A stretch of 64,000 nucleotides of DNA, taken from contig CANXME010002095.1 in the NCBI GenBank assembly GCA_948144175.1, positions 124,001 through 188,000 on the forward strand, read 5' to 3'. A program made the translations under genes and the position numbers. Of the stretch, positions 32,676 through 42,891 are shown piece by piece; within the stretch, counting starts at the first letter, position 1, and each line of letters starts with the position of its first letter. The DNA is from Closterium sp. NIES-65. Its lineage: Eukaryota > Streptophyta > Zygnematophyceae > Desmidiales > Closteriaceae. The notes beneath the pieces are model-generated. The model ran no database searches. It was not told the origin of the DNA and saw only the letters and a list, made by a program, of their open reading frames with translations.

Positions 32676-33854
32676 ATGGCCGATTTCACGCTTGCCACAT
32701 TGACGCAGGAGCAACTTGATCGTCTCGTGCGTCAACTGGAAGATTCAGCGCTCGAAATCGCGACGCTCACGGCGGAACGTGACTCCGCCCGTCAACAGTC
32801 CGCGGCGAACGTTCCGACGACATCACACAGACCAACAAATGTATCTGCACATTCGGATGAGCCGATCGTCATCTCGTCCGGCACACCAACACAACACGAC
32901 AGCATGGGACAACGCTCAGGCGCAGCCAGTAATGGCGCCGCCCAGCCGATGCCTGGCATGGGAGGAAACAGGATCGCACCAAGCCCACGGGAGCCCCGAG
33001 AAGCCCGTCGGCACGTGGAATTTGCGGCGACAAGTGGCGAACAAGCCATCATGGCACCAATGCCGCTCAAGCCGCAACGCCCGCCTTGCTTCGACCCAAG
33101 CCAACGCGGCGGTCCGACGGTTCAATCGTGGGTCTTCACGATGAATGTCTTCTTCGACGCAAATTACGTCGAGTCGGACGCCGCGAAGATCCGGTATGCA
33201 GTTTCACTGCTAAGGGGCCCCGCCATGGACTGGTGGCGGGTCATCGTGACGTCGCCACGCGCCTACGAGCCACCGTCGCACGAGGAAGGGTCCACGGGTC
33301 CAGCTGTCACCTGGAGTTCGTTCTGCGAGACCGCCCAATACAGCACGTGGGATGCGTGGTGCGCAGGGCTTCGGGCGCGCTTCGAGCCGATCGCGGCTTC
33401 AATTTCGGTGCGTCAGAGATTGCGCACTTGGCGCCAGCTCGGGTCAGTTCAAGATTATACAAGCGGTTTTCTCGCACTTTGCGAGCAGGTCGTCTACATG
33501 CACGAAGCGGAGCGGGTGGACCGTTACGTCGGAGGGCTGAAGCCGGATATCTCGCACGAAATAATGCTGCGCGGACTCTCTAATTTCAACGAGATTCTCG
33601 CGCTCGCCGAGAAGATCGACATTCTACGCCGACCGAGACCGGGGTCCTATTACGGACATCGCCCTCGGGGACCGACCGAGCACGCCACTGTACACGCCGT
33701 TGCAACGAACGCAGCTGCCGCACCGTTTAAGGGGCGCTGCTTTGCTTGCAACAGGCCGGGCCATCGCAAGAGCGAATGCCCAGAGGAGCTGAGGAGCCGA
33801 GGAGCAGAGCAGGGGAGGGAGTCTCAGAGGCAGGGAAACGCCAGCAGTCAGTAG
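32676..33854 (+). CDS. Chromovirus Gag
   Basis: The frame opens at 32610, but the likely start is ATG at 32676 (MADFTLATL), giving 392 residues. The N-terminus has a short coiled coil (LDRLVRQLEDSALEIATLTAERDSA). The middle resembles the retrotransposon gag capsid domain (WWRVIV, FCETAQ, LRARFEPI, LRTWRQLGSVQDYTSGF). The C-terminus has a CCHC knuckle (CFACNRPGHRKSEC) for RNA binding. It ends at TAG 33852-33854 and overlaps the pol frame, which is shifted by -1, from about 33746. That overlap could reflect programmed frameshifting or an ancient indel. No internal lesion is visible. Confidence 0.88.
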   Translation: MADFTLATLTQEQLDRLVRQLEDSALEIATLTAERDSARQQSAANVPTTSHRPTNVSAHSDEPIVISSGTPTQHDSMGQRSGAASNGAAQPMPGMGGNRIAPSPREPREARRHVEFAATSGEQAIMAPMPLKPQRPPCFDPSQRGGPTVQSWVFTMNVFFDANYVESDAAKIRYAVSLLRGPAMDWWRVIVTSPRAYEPPSHEEGSTGPAVTWSSFCETAQYSTWDAWCAGLRARFEPIAASISVRQRLRTWRQLGSVQDYTSGFLALCEQVVYMHEAERVDRYVGGLKPDISHEIMLRGLSNFNEILALAEKIDILRRPRPGSYYGHRPRGPTEHATVHAVATNAAAAPFKGRCFACNRPGHRKSECPEELRSRGAEQGRESQRQGNASSQ

Positions 33855-36800
33855 AAGTTGGGCCAACTACTGACGAGACTGCCTGCTCGCCCAACCACAC
33901 CGACCCTTACCGAGTCACTGTACCGATTCACGCCATCGATCGGGCTCGGATGAATAAGGAGGGTACAGCGACGGATTGCCCAGTACTGATCTACGGGAAA
34001 ATACAGGGAGCAGTTGTGAAGATTTTTATTGACGAAGGCGCAAGTCACAGCTTAGTTAATACTGCAACCGCACGGAAATTACAGTTAACACTTAACCGAT
34101 GCTTACCTGAGATAGATGCACGCTTAGTCGACGGAACGCCACTGGCCATACGGGAAAAGGTGGAGGGAGTAAAAGTCCGCTGCGGAGGGAACTTTGGGTT
34201 TACACAGGAAATGCTCGCAACGACACTGGATGGGCACGCCATTTTATTGGGACGTGATTGGCTGCGACGGTATAGCCCGCGAATAGACTGGATGACGGGT
34301 AGCTGCACAGTGTGAAGTAGTGGTAACTGGGTCGTCCTACCTCGCTGACAGCCACCCGAGTCTTCGACGGTCCAGGTCAACGCCATCACGATGAAACGGG
34401 CTGTCGCTGCTGGAGCTGACGTGTACGCAGTGGATATAGCATTAGTGGAAGAAGAGGAGCAGCCGAGCGATTTTCAGAAACTGTTGGCAGCTGTACCACC
34501 CGAACTTCAGGCACTACTGAAACGATTCCCGGGTATCTTTCCGGATGACTTACCGCAAGGGCTGCCACCTCAGCGGGCGCATGACCATAGGATCAAGTTA
34601 GAACCGGGGGCACAGCCAACTGTACAGCGCCAGTTCCGACTGACACAGCCCGAGCTCGACGAACTAAGGAAGCAGTTAGATTACGTGTTAGAGAAGCAGT
34701 TTATCCGACCGAGCTTGTCACCATTCGCCGCACCGATACTGTTCACACCGAAAAAAGACGGAGGGTTTCGCATGTGCATCGACTACCGAGCGCTTAACAG
34801 GGTAACAGTCAAATCGCGGTACCCCATCCCCCACGCAGACGAACTGATCGACCAGCTGTGAACCGCACGGGTATTTTCAAAAATAGACTTACGAGGCGGT
34901 TACCATAAGATTTGGGTCGAACCATCGGACTGCGCCAAGACAGCATTTAGAACTAGGTACGGGTCATTCGAGTACACGGTGATGCCTTTCGGACTGACCA
35001 ACGCGCCCGCCACATTTCAGATGACCATGAACGAGGCGTTTAGGCCACTTTTAGATAAATGCATGATAGTTTACCTAGACGACATTCTCGTTTACAGTCG
35101 GGACCAGCAGCAGCACTTAGTAGATCTCGAAGCAGTTTTTAAAATTTTAGAGGAACATCGGTTACTCACCAAGGGCTCCAAGTGCGAGTTTTTTCGGGAC
35201 AGGATAGAATTTTTAGGACACGTTATTTCGGAGGCTGGAGTTGAAATCGACCCTAAGAAGCTGGATACCGTAAAAGCGTGGCATCCCCCGACGAACATCA
35301 CGGAACTGCAGAGTTTTTTAGGATTCGTTAATTACGTCCGACGGTTCGTCCCCGACATGGCATGCTTAACAGCCCCACTCACAGATTTACTGCGTAAGAG
35401 GGTCGTTTTTACGTGGGGGGAGAAAGAGCATGCTGCCTTCTCTGCCCTGAAAACTGTTCTCTGTTCACCACCCGTCCTCCGCATCGCTGACCCACATCGC
35501 CCCTTCGAGGTTGTTACAGACGCGAGCGATATCGCCATCGGAGCCGTACTGTTACACGACTTCGGCAACGACCTCCAACACATCGCCTACGAATCACGCA
35601 AACTGCATCCGCCTGAGCGAAATTACCCGATACACGACCGCGAAATGCTCGCGATCGTGCATGCATTCAAAGTGTGGCGCTGCTACTTGACCGGCGCAGA
35701 CGTGACAGTACGGACAGACCATCGATCCTTACAGTACCTCCGTGCACAGCCCCACCTCAACCCACGACAGATTCGGTGGCTCGACTTCCTCGAGTCGAAC
35801 TTCCATTATACGGTCACCTATAAAAAAAGGAGCCTCCAATATCGCCGACGCACTGACCCGCCCCACTGCCCAGATCCATGCAATACTACTCGCCCAGACC
35901 AGCCCGCTACTGACAGGACTATTTACCCACGGATATCAAACAGACCCATTCTTCACAGGAGGAAACTCGCAGCAATTCGCAGCAGCCAAGGGAGTCTATT
36001 ATGTAAAAGCTGGCACCGACCGCATCTGGGTACCAGGGTACACACTACTACGGGAATTACTGTTACAGGAGGCACACGACGGAGTTACCTCGGGACATTT
36101 CGGAGTAGAGAAAACACGGCAGCAGTTGCAGCGGTATTATTACTGGCCCGAAATGTTGACCGGCGTGCAACGACACGTGGCATCGTGTCCCACTTGCCAG
36201 CTCATGAAGTCAACCCGGAAGCGGCCGGCGGGACAATTGCAACCAATCCCACCTCCAGAGCGTGCTTGGCAGCAGGTGACGATGGACTTCGTCACGGGGT
36301 TACCAGCTGGGGCGAGTGGGAATGACGCGATCCTGGTCGCCGTCGATCGACTGACGAAAATGGCACACTTCGCAGCCTGCAAGAAATCAATCACAGCCGA
36401 GGAAACAGCCCGACTCTTCATCACCACCGTCGTGCGACTGCACGGGATACCAGCATCGATCATCGGCGACAGGGACACGAAGTTTACCAGCAATTTCTGG
36501 CGGAACTTGTGGCAGCAGCTCGGCACGCGACTACAATTCAGTTCATCGTATCACCCCGAAACCGACGGACAGACAGAACGGACAAACCGGACCATGGAGC
36601 AGCTCATTATGGCCACGTGCGACGATCCAAACACGTGGGAACAGCAACTGCCACTCATCGAATTCGCCTACAACAACGCCCCATCTGCCACGACCCAACA
36701 GTCACATTTTTACCTGAATTACGGACAAGACCCAACAGTACCCATGACCCCAAATCCCGACAACCCCGTTCCATGCGCACAACAGTTCGCCGAGATTTTG

Positions 36801-37343
36801 CAAGCTGCACGGACCAGGGCAGCAGACGCAATCAAAAAATCAAATATCATCGCTAAACGCAACGCCGATCGCCACCGCAGACCCGTCACTTATCACCCCG
36901 ACGACCTCGTTTTACTCGACACTCAGAACCTCCGCCTGCCCATCACTCCCAAACTCCGCCCTCGATACTGTGGGCCATTTCGAATTAGCCACATGATCAC
37001 ACGTGTCACCGCGCACCTCCTCCTCCCTGTTGACTGGTACGTCAACCCCTCGTTCCACGTCAGCCTGCTTCGCCCTTATGTACCATCCACCAGCCAACTC
37101 CCACGACATCGACCATCCAGCATGGCACGACCGCCAAACGAACCAATCATCACACCCGACAAAATCTTGAGCCACAGAGTTCGCAACCCTCGAGGAGCCC
37201 GAAAAAGCGAGTTCCTGATCCGCTGGAAAGACTGTACACCCACCGAGGACAACTGGGTTCCCCTGGACAGAATCGAAAACCACCCTGTCCTCACTGAATA
37301 TCTACGCAACCGAAACTTCAGAGACGTCCACGCTCTTTCATAA
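33746..37343 (+). pseudogene. Chromovirus Pol: protease, RT, RNase H, integrase, chromodomain (disabled)
   Basis: The protease region (about 33,980-34,310) has IFIDEGASHSLV, with Glu where the family has Ser or Thr. In-frame TGA codons lie at 34313, 34346 and 34859; the last falls inside RT between ELIDQL and TARVFSKIDL and is most simply CGA to TGA. RT keeps YLDDILVYS (about 35,070). RNase H keeps TDAS, the Glu of DREML, TDHRSL and ADALTR. A run of seven A at 35822-35828 shifts the frame by +1 in TYKKGASN, so the C-terminal half reads in another frame to TAA near 37343. Integrase keeps its HHCC module (about 36,070-36,210), D (TMDFVTG), D (GDRDTKF) and E (QTERTNRT), followed by a GPY/F module and a chromodomain (about 37,150-37,310). 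The chromodomain normally guides insertion to marked chromatin. Confidence 0.9.
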
Positions 37344-37355
37344 GGAGGACCTCCT

Positions 37356-37370
37356 TAGGAGGGGGGGTAG
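37356..37370 (+). promoter_or_regulatory. Polypurine tract of the chromovirus
   Basis: TAGGAGGGGGGGTAG directly precedes the 3' LTR start TGTAAGG at 37371, the expected position for plus-strand priming. Confidence 0.85.
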
Positions 37371-37712
37371 TGTAAGGAAAATCACTTTTTCCTTACTTCG
37401 CATCGCTGCTCAACGCGTACATCACTGTAGCGCCTCGGTCAGCACCGTTACCACTCGCGATCATCGCATCGATAACCATCCCGCCATTTTCGCACATCGC
37501 ATCCCGACCTCACGGCTCGGCTGGTAACCCGCGCTCCGGGCCTACGCCTCGACACTTTCCCAACCTCAGTCCCAGGCTCGTCGCGCGACAACCACAGTCC
37601 ATTACCGTTATCACTGTAGTTTCGCTATATATTCTTCGCTCATGCCTTCGCTCATTGTATTCTTGCTTCGATAGTGCAATTCTCGTTCGTTCACTCAATT
37701 GCACTCGTAACA
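37371..37712 (+). repeat. 3' LTR of the chromovirus
   Basis: Same length as the 5' LTR, with 10 substitutions by my count, every one a transition and about half at CpG-type positions. This fits ageing by cytosine-methylation damage. Confidence 0.92.
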
Positions 37713-37717
37713 ATAGT

Positions 37718-38743
37718 TCAGTTTGCATATGGTTTCCTCAAACGGAATGATGGGTGTACGAAGCTGGCGAGCGGCCATTTAAAAGGGTAAATGACGCCGC
37801 GCAAAGAATCTTGCTTCCGAAATGCGAACAGTAGTTGAAGATTGTAACAGGCCTACGACCTCTGGCATCGAAACCGGAGTCGCCCAAATTCGTACACGTA
37901 CTTGGGCGAAGTGACAACGATGCGCTGCTGATTGTTTTGCACTTCGCTTCACATAACTAATACACTGGCGAACTGAGAAATTCCATCGCACGAGCGGGTG
38001 GTAACTGCTAAGGACGTGGGCCCAATCGAGTTTGATCGCCTCGATCAGAAGCGATCTACATCTTCGAGGAAGCCTGGAAGCCAATTTCAGGCAATCGGGG
38101 GCAATCAACTGATAGCGAGAAAGAGGGTGGTGTGACGCATAGTGGGCATAGGTTTAGCTATGTTTAGCGACTACTACTAGTGTGTGGTGAGTCGTGACGT
38201 ATAGTAGGCGTAGGTTGCAAGAGCTCTATCTCTCATCGCAAGAGAAGGTGACTCAAATCGCTTCTACAAAACCAGTACGGCCACGGCGACGCCATTTCCT
38301 GTGCGACTCGTGCTATACTCCGCGCACCCTGTGCTCCCGTCACTATTATGGCCGCTCGCCTCCTTCCGTAGCGCCACTTTCAAGTTTTTGCGCCGCGCCA
38401 TCACGCACCACGCGCTGCAGATCGACGTACCTGAGTCACTTCGAGCCGCGGAAACACGATAGTCTAAGAAACCCTAATTAAAGGCAAGCCTCCCCATCCT
38501 TTCCCCAGTCATACCTTCGCTTTCAAGCTTTGCAAGCATGAGGCTCACAGCTCATAACTCAGGGGTGCTCGTAGGTCTGTCAGTGCGCAACTGTTGGTTA
38601 CACACGGAGTTGCTTACGGATTCCACACACTGCCAAGAGACCAGCAGAGCCCCTTGACGCATTCGTTACCCCTCTTAGCATTGCTGCTTTCGCCCTGGTT
38701 CATGGATTCACGCTGTCACTCACCCAAGCAATGATCGCGCAAG
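37718..38743. other. Unassigned stretch with a short imperfect duplication
   Basis: I see no domain. A phrase of about 25 bp, GTGTGACGCATAGTGGGCATAGG, is echoed with changes at about 38,190-38,215. The sequence at 38,430-38,500 (GAGCCGC...CCCTAATTAAAGGCAAG) loosely resembles 39,680-39,735 (GAGCCGC...CCTAATCGAAGGTAAG), as if two related 5' leader segments were present. Confidence 0.35.
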
Positions 38744-39185
38744 CCTGTAACCAGCTCAGGCTGTGACCAGCTCAGGTTGTGACCAGCTCAGTCTGTGACC
38801 AGCTCAGGTTGTGACCAACTCAGGCTGTGACCAACTCAGGCTGTGACCAACTCAGGCTGTGACCAACTCAGGATGTGACCAACTCAGGCTGTGACCAACT
38901 CAGGCTGTGACCAACTCAGGCTGTGACCAACTCAGGCTGTGACCAACTCAGGCTGTGACCAACTCAGGCTGTGACCAACTCAGGCTGTGACCAACTCAGG
39001 CTGTGACCAACTCAGGCTGTGACCAACTCAGGCTGTGACCAACTCAGGCTATGACCAACTCAGGCTGTGACCAACTCAGGCTGTGACCAACTCAGGCTGT
39101 GACCAACTCAGGCTGTGACCAACTCAGGCTGTGACCAACTCAGGCTGTGACCAACTCAGGCTGTGACCAACTCAGGCTGTGACCA
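38744..39185 (+). repeat. 16-bp minisatellite, about 27 copies
   Basis: Tandem units of CTGTGACCAACTCAGG. The first five or so units read CCAGCTCAGG and vary most; the inner ones are almost identical. Confidence 0.95.
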
Positions 39186-39259
39186 GCAGCGTCGATAGCC
39201 TGGACCCTTCCCGTGCTGCCCTTTCTTCGTCTAGGCTGATGAACCATGATGCCATTGAG

Positions 39260-39367
39260 CTCTCATTGACCTAGGCTCTCATTGACCTAGGCTCCCATTG
39301 ACCTGGTCTCTCATCGACCTGGTCTCTCATCGACCTGGGCTCTCATTGACCTAGGCTCTCATTGAAC
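39260..39367 (+). repeat. Second 16-bp minisatellite, about 6-7 copies
   Basis: Tandem units near CTCTCATTGACCTAGG, with T/C and A/G variants. The unit length equals that of the array 75 bp upstream, and about half the positions match it. Confidence 0.9.
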
Positions 39368-39389
39368 TTTCCAGTGATTAACATAGCTC

Positions 39390-40330
39390 GTGGCATTTGC
39401 ACAGGGCGAGTTAAGTGGAATGTCGAGCGTGCCTGACTCGAGACGCTAATTTGTGGGTTGAGTTGCCCCTGACTCGAGTCGACGCTCGAGTTGAAGCTGT
39501 CTCGACCTGGTGCGTGCATTAAGGTCCATTTTGCTATAACAAGCACGTGTCAGCCAGTGTGACAGTCAGACGTGTCACGTACTCATAAGAGCGCCTCCCC
39601 ACCCTGTCTCCCCGCCATCCTCTCCTCTCCTCCCTTCCCTCACGACACTTACAGACTCCACACAGCCGCTGCTGAATCATCTCGCGAGCCGCACACCCAC
39701 GGCGATCTAACAAATCCTAATCGAAGGTAAGTATCTTCCTTTTATCTCCCCAGTCGCGGCCTTCCACATTGCACAGGTCCCAGTGTAGCAACCATGGTGC
39801 TCGACATGACATGTATGCATCAGAGTGAATGTGTGACTGTGTTTCATACTGAGTGGCCTTATGATTTTAGCTCAACTCCAAAACATGCCGTTTAGAATGA
39901 ACCAAAGCCAAATGCTTGGAAGTGAAGCAAGAAGATCTAAAGTTTAGATTCCAAACTGGATAGGTTGGAGCTAAGGAAAACAATTGAAGTCAAACAGCGT
40001 GGCTCTACGAACGAAACATGCGAGATAAGGCCAAAGCTGGATTTCAAAATTGTAAAATCCCTGTATTTGAACAAGATTATCGTGGCCCAGGTAAGTGCAA
40101 TAAATGGGTCGTCGTGCCAACCTATTCGACTAGACACGAGGCAGGTGTGTGTGTCGCATCGAATCACCAACCCGGCGAGTGACGACTTGGGAAATGTCAA
40201 GTCGAGTTGGGCGATGCATTGCCCATTAGGCTGAACCAACTTGACTCGACCCGTGACGACACAGATTAAAAAAAGAAAGCACTGACTCGACCTGACAAAG
40301 ATTCGAGTCGATTTAAGTCAACACTCAACT
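39390..40330. repeat. Stretch with dispersed GACTCGA/TCGAGTC words
   Basis: About nine copies of ACTCGA or TCGAGT occur, in both orientations, clustered at 39,430-39,510 and 40,120-40,305. Some pair into hairpins, such as AAGTCGAGTTGG with CCAACTTGACTC (40,197-40,240). The layout resembles the subterminal repeats of a small DNA transposon, but I could not fix termini. AAGGTAAGTAT near 39,724 is a strong splice-donor match with no coding exon attached. Confidence 0.35.
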
Positions 40331-40394
40331 TGTCGCTTGCGTCTGACCTAGCGAGTGTGTGCTGACTTGGATATCCCCATTCTGCGAGGCTAGC

Positions 40395-40665
40395 CTGTAG
40401 TAAGTGCCTTAGCCTGGGAGTGTCTTTGCCTGCGAATGTCTTCGACTGGGAGTGTCTCAGCCTGCGAGTGTCTCAGCCTGCGAGTGACCTAGACGCTGTA
40501 CTTCTGACTGAACAGACTAGTGAGTGTCTTAGTTTGTGACCGACCTAGCTTCTGAGTGAACTAGGTGTGAATGGCGCAGCATGTTTGTGACCTAGCTTGT
40601 GACTTGCCTAGTTAGTGAATGACTAATTCTGTTGTTGGGTTACTTCTGAAAGGCCTAGCCACTAA
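40395..40665 (+). repeat. Third, degenerate 16-bp repeat region
   Basis: Units near AGCCTGCGAGTGTCTC at 40,400-40,490 grade into units near TTGTGACCGACCTAGC at 40,510-40,660. The spacing of GTGA and CTAG words keeps a 16-bp rhythm although individual units differ by several bases. Confidence 0.7.
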
Positions 40666-40669
40666 CCAC

Positions 40670-41772
40670 CAACGAGCGAGATGGTTTTTGCTATCTCATT
40701 GTCTGAAGCCCGTTCAGAGTCTCTAGGTCAGCCATAGTCCACTGGCTCTCGGCAAACTGCCAGGCTCGCCCCAGCCTTGCGACTCGCGTGCGAGCCACCT
40801 CATCTCAACCTCCCCCAAGTGTAGTCGTCAACTAGCTCGGGGGATTTTGCATGTCTCGCACTCCTTGCCGACCTCCTCCAATAGAGGAGGTATGAGAATT
40901 GTAGATCTTGAATGCATTGGATCTGACTTGGAAAGTGTGTCGTAGAAACCCAGCGCGACCTGAGTCGCTCTAGTCCCAAGTTGACCAGCTCTCTGAAAAC
41001 GAGGTGGGTCCAAGCTCCGTTGCAAGTCGATTTCAGGGATCGTCTGTCTCGGCTCAACGAGCAGCTCATTCATTCCTACTATGGCATTCACTCACTACCC
41101 TAGGTGTGTGCTCGCTCCGGCTTCTCTCGCCTTCCTGACTGAGGTAAGGCGAAGAGTTGGCAGGCCACACTATATTTCTCTACTAGTTTCCTGCCCAACA
41201 GTTGCCTTTCCAATAACCGTCACTCTTACTACCGTTCTACCTATGACATTGTTGCTGCCCTAATCGTTCAGCTCACACCTGCGCCACACCACTAGCGTAC
41301 CAACCCTCTGTGTGCCAGCCGACTGTGCTCCACATACATTAACCTGCAGTCTTCCCTGCTCTCTGCTGGTCTCCACCCTTCGCTCTGTGCATTCGTTTCC
41401 CCATTGTTGCAACTATTTCCCATGTCCCAGCTTGGCAGTACCCACCCACATTTCTTGCCCCTCCCTGATATCTTGTCTCCTCTGCTCCTCCCCCTGGCCT
41501 CCCCTTATTCCACTGAAGTCTAATCTCGTGTCAACTGCATGTGTGTGCACAAGCTTCGTCTCTCACTGAGTGGTCCATCGTTTTGTGCCTCGTCCCAAAC
41601 GAGTGTTTTCCCATTGTGTGTGCATTCACAACCAACTTCCTCTTTGCACCCGACCTTACCCCTCACCCCACCCAGGTGTTGTCTACTTTCGACAGTCTGC
41701 AGTGAAGGAGGTGGTTGATTGCCAGGATCGGTGATTGAAGCAGGGCTGTTGAAGGAGAGTCCACTGGATACT
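40670..41772. other. Region upstream of the LRR gene
   Basis: No domain is recognisable. Pyrimidine-rich sequence dominates 41,250-41,520. A minus-strand frame of 87 codons at 40828-41091 has no recognisable motif and is not called. The promoter of the LRR gene should lie near 41,500-41,770, but no TATA box is obvious. Confidence 0.4.
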
Positions 41773-42891
41773 ATGGCTGCCGAGAGGGCAATGGGGCCAC
41801 TGATTGAAGTGGTCAAAGAGGCGGCACTGGCAGCAGTGAGGGAGGAGCTGACTGGGCACAACGAGGAGTTGGATGAGTTGCGGCATATGTTGAAAGCAGT
41901 GAAGGGGGGGTTGGCAGCGGTTAAGGGGGAGTTGAAAGCGGTTAAGGGGCAGTTGGCGGAACTCATGGACTCAAGAGTAGAGCAACCGGCTGAGTTCAGC
42001 AGGGCATCGGATGAAATAGAGCTAAGAGGGAAGAGTAGAAAGAGAAGGAAAGAAGAGACAGCGGAGGAGAGGAGGAGGGAGGTGCAGGAGGTGAATTGGC
42101 CACATGCCACGGAGGAATCGGCAGCCTGTAATGAAGGGCAGAGGATACAAGATTTGAAGTTGAATGTTGAGCTGGAAATTAGGCAGAGTGAAGGTGATCG
42201 GAAGAAAGCATTGGAGGTGAGTGCTGAGTGCGTTGTTGCACAGGCATGCCTTGTTCCACTTGGCATTCACTGCTTGCTAGTTCTGTCTTATCGCCATATA
42301 TTCACCCCTTGTTCTGTCAAATTTTCCCTCTCAACCCATTTCTTCCAGGCAATAAAGACAGCATCAAAATATTTCAGTATAGACCTGAGGCATTGCCACC
42401 GCCTCTCAACCGACATCCTCGGGCATGTGTCCACAATGGCACATCTGAGGGGAGTTGTATTGCAGCATAGCTCAGGTTTCAGTGCAGAGGGCATCAAGCA
42501 CCTCTACAGGCTGCCACAGCTGGAGATGCTAGACCTCTTTTGCGCAAAATATATAACAGACAATGCCTTGGAAGGCCTTTGGTGCTTGACCAGTCTCAAG
42601 TACCTGTATCTCAATAATGCCAAGCTGACCAACGCTGGCCTGGCACACTTGACAGCTCTGTCCTCTCTGAATGCGCTGGTCTTTATCAAGTGCACAAGTG
42701 TGACAGATGCCGGCATGGTGCATGTGGGGAAGCTGACAGGGCTTGAGGATCTTTCTCTAGATGGCACAGCAGTCACGGATGCTGGGCTGCGGCACCTGTC
42801 TGCCCTGACCAACCTGACAAATCTCTCGCTGCCAGGAGGGGATTTTTATTTGGATGGTGACGTACGCTGGCGGATAAACAGGAAGTGGTAG
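41773..42891 (+). CDS. Coiled-coil plus leucine-rich-repeat protein (two exons)
   Basis: Coding is 41773-42216 joined to 42349-42891, with an intron at 42217-42348 (GTGAGT...TTCTTCCAG). The intron is 132 bp, phase 0, and happens to be open in frame. The 328-residue product starts MAAERAMG; an ATG 18 codons upstream is possible but less family-like. The N-terminal third is helical with heptad-like repeats (LKAVKGGLAAVKGELKAVKGQLAELM), followed by a basic stretch (KSRKRRKEE). From about residue 150 come a conserved cap (SKYFSIDLRHCHRLST) and at least four 24-residue LRRs of the cysteine-containing type (SLKYLYLNNAKLTNAGLAHL, GLEDLSLDGTAVTDAGLRHL). This suggests a protein-binding scaffold; no kinase, F-box or membrane segment is seen. 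The protein ends abruptly after LTNLSLPGG, so more LRR exons may have been lost or lie downstream. Confidence 0.75.
   Translation: MAAERAMGPLIEVVKEAALAAVREELTGHNEELDELRHMLKAVKGGLAAVKGELKAVKGQLAELMDSRVEQPAEFSRASDEIELRGKSRKRRKEETAEERRREVQEVNWPHATEESAACNEGQRIQDLKLNVELEIRQSEGDRKKALEVSAECVVAQACLVPLGIHCLLVLSYRHIFTPCSVKFSLSTHFFQAIKTASKYFSIDLRHCHRLSTDILGHVSTMAHLRGVVLQHSSGFSAEGIKHLYRLPQLEMLDLFCAKYITDNALEGLWCLTSLKYLYLNNAKLTNAGLAHLTALSSLNALVFIKCTSVTDAGMVHVGKLTGLEDLSLDGTAVTDAGLRHLSALTNLTNLSLPGGDFYLDGDVRWRINRKW

Larger units (their letters stand above)
32152..37712 (+). mobile_element. Full-length Ty3/gypsy chromovirus, inactivated
   Basis: 342-bp LTRs (32152-32493 and 37371-37712) bound gag, protease, RT, RNase H, integrase and chromodomain in chromovirus order. 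The primer site TGGTATTCAGAGC at 32496-32508 is close to tRNA-Met. The purine tract is TAGGAGGGGGGGTAG (37356-37370). Flanking 5-mers are GTAGT (left) and ATAGT (right), a near-perfect target duplication. I count 10 LTR differences, all transitions, which makes the insertion clearly older than the copia array. Coding is broken by three in-frame TGA codons and one A-run frameshift. Confidence 0.93.

Noticed and set aside
38744..39185. CRISPR array
   Set aside because: The units are contiguous 16-mers without unique spacers, in a eukaryotic context.
40828..41091. 87-codon minus-strand protein
   Set aside because: No motif, no homology that I recognise, and no splice or start support.
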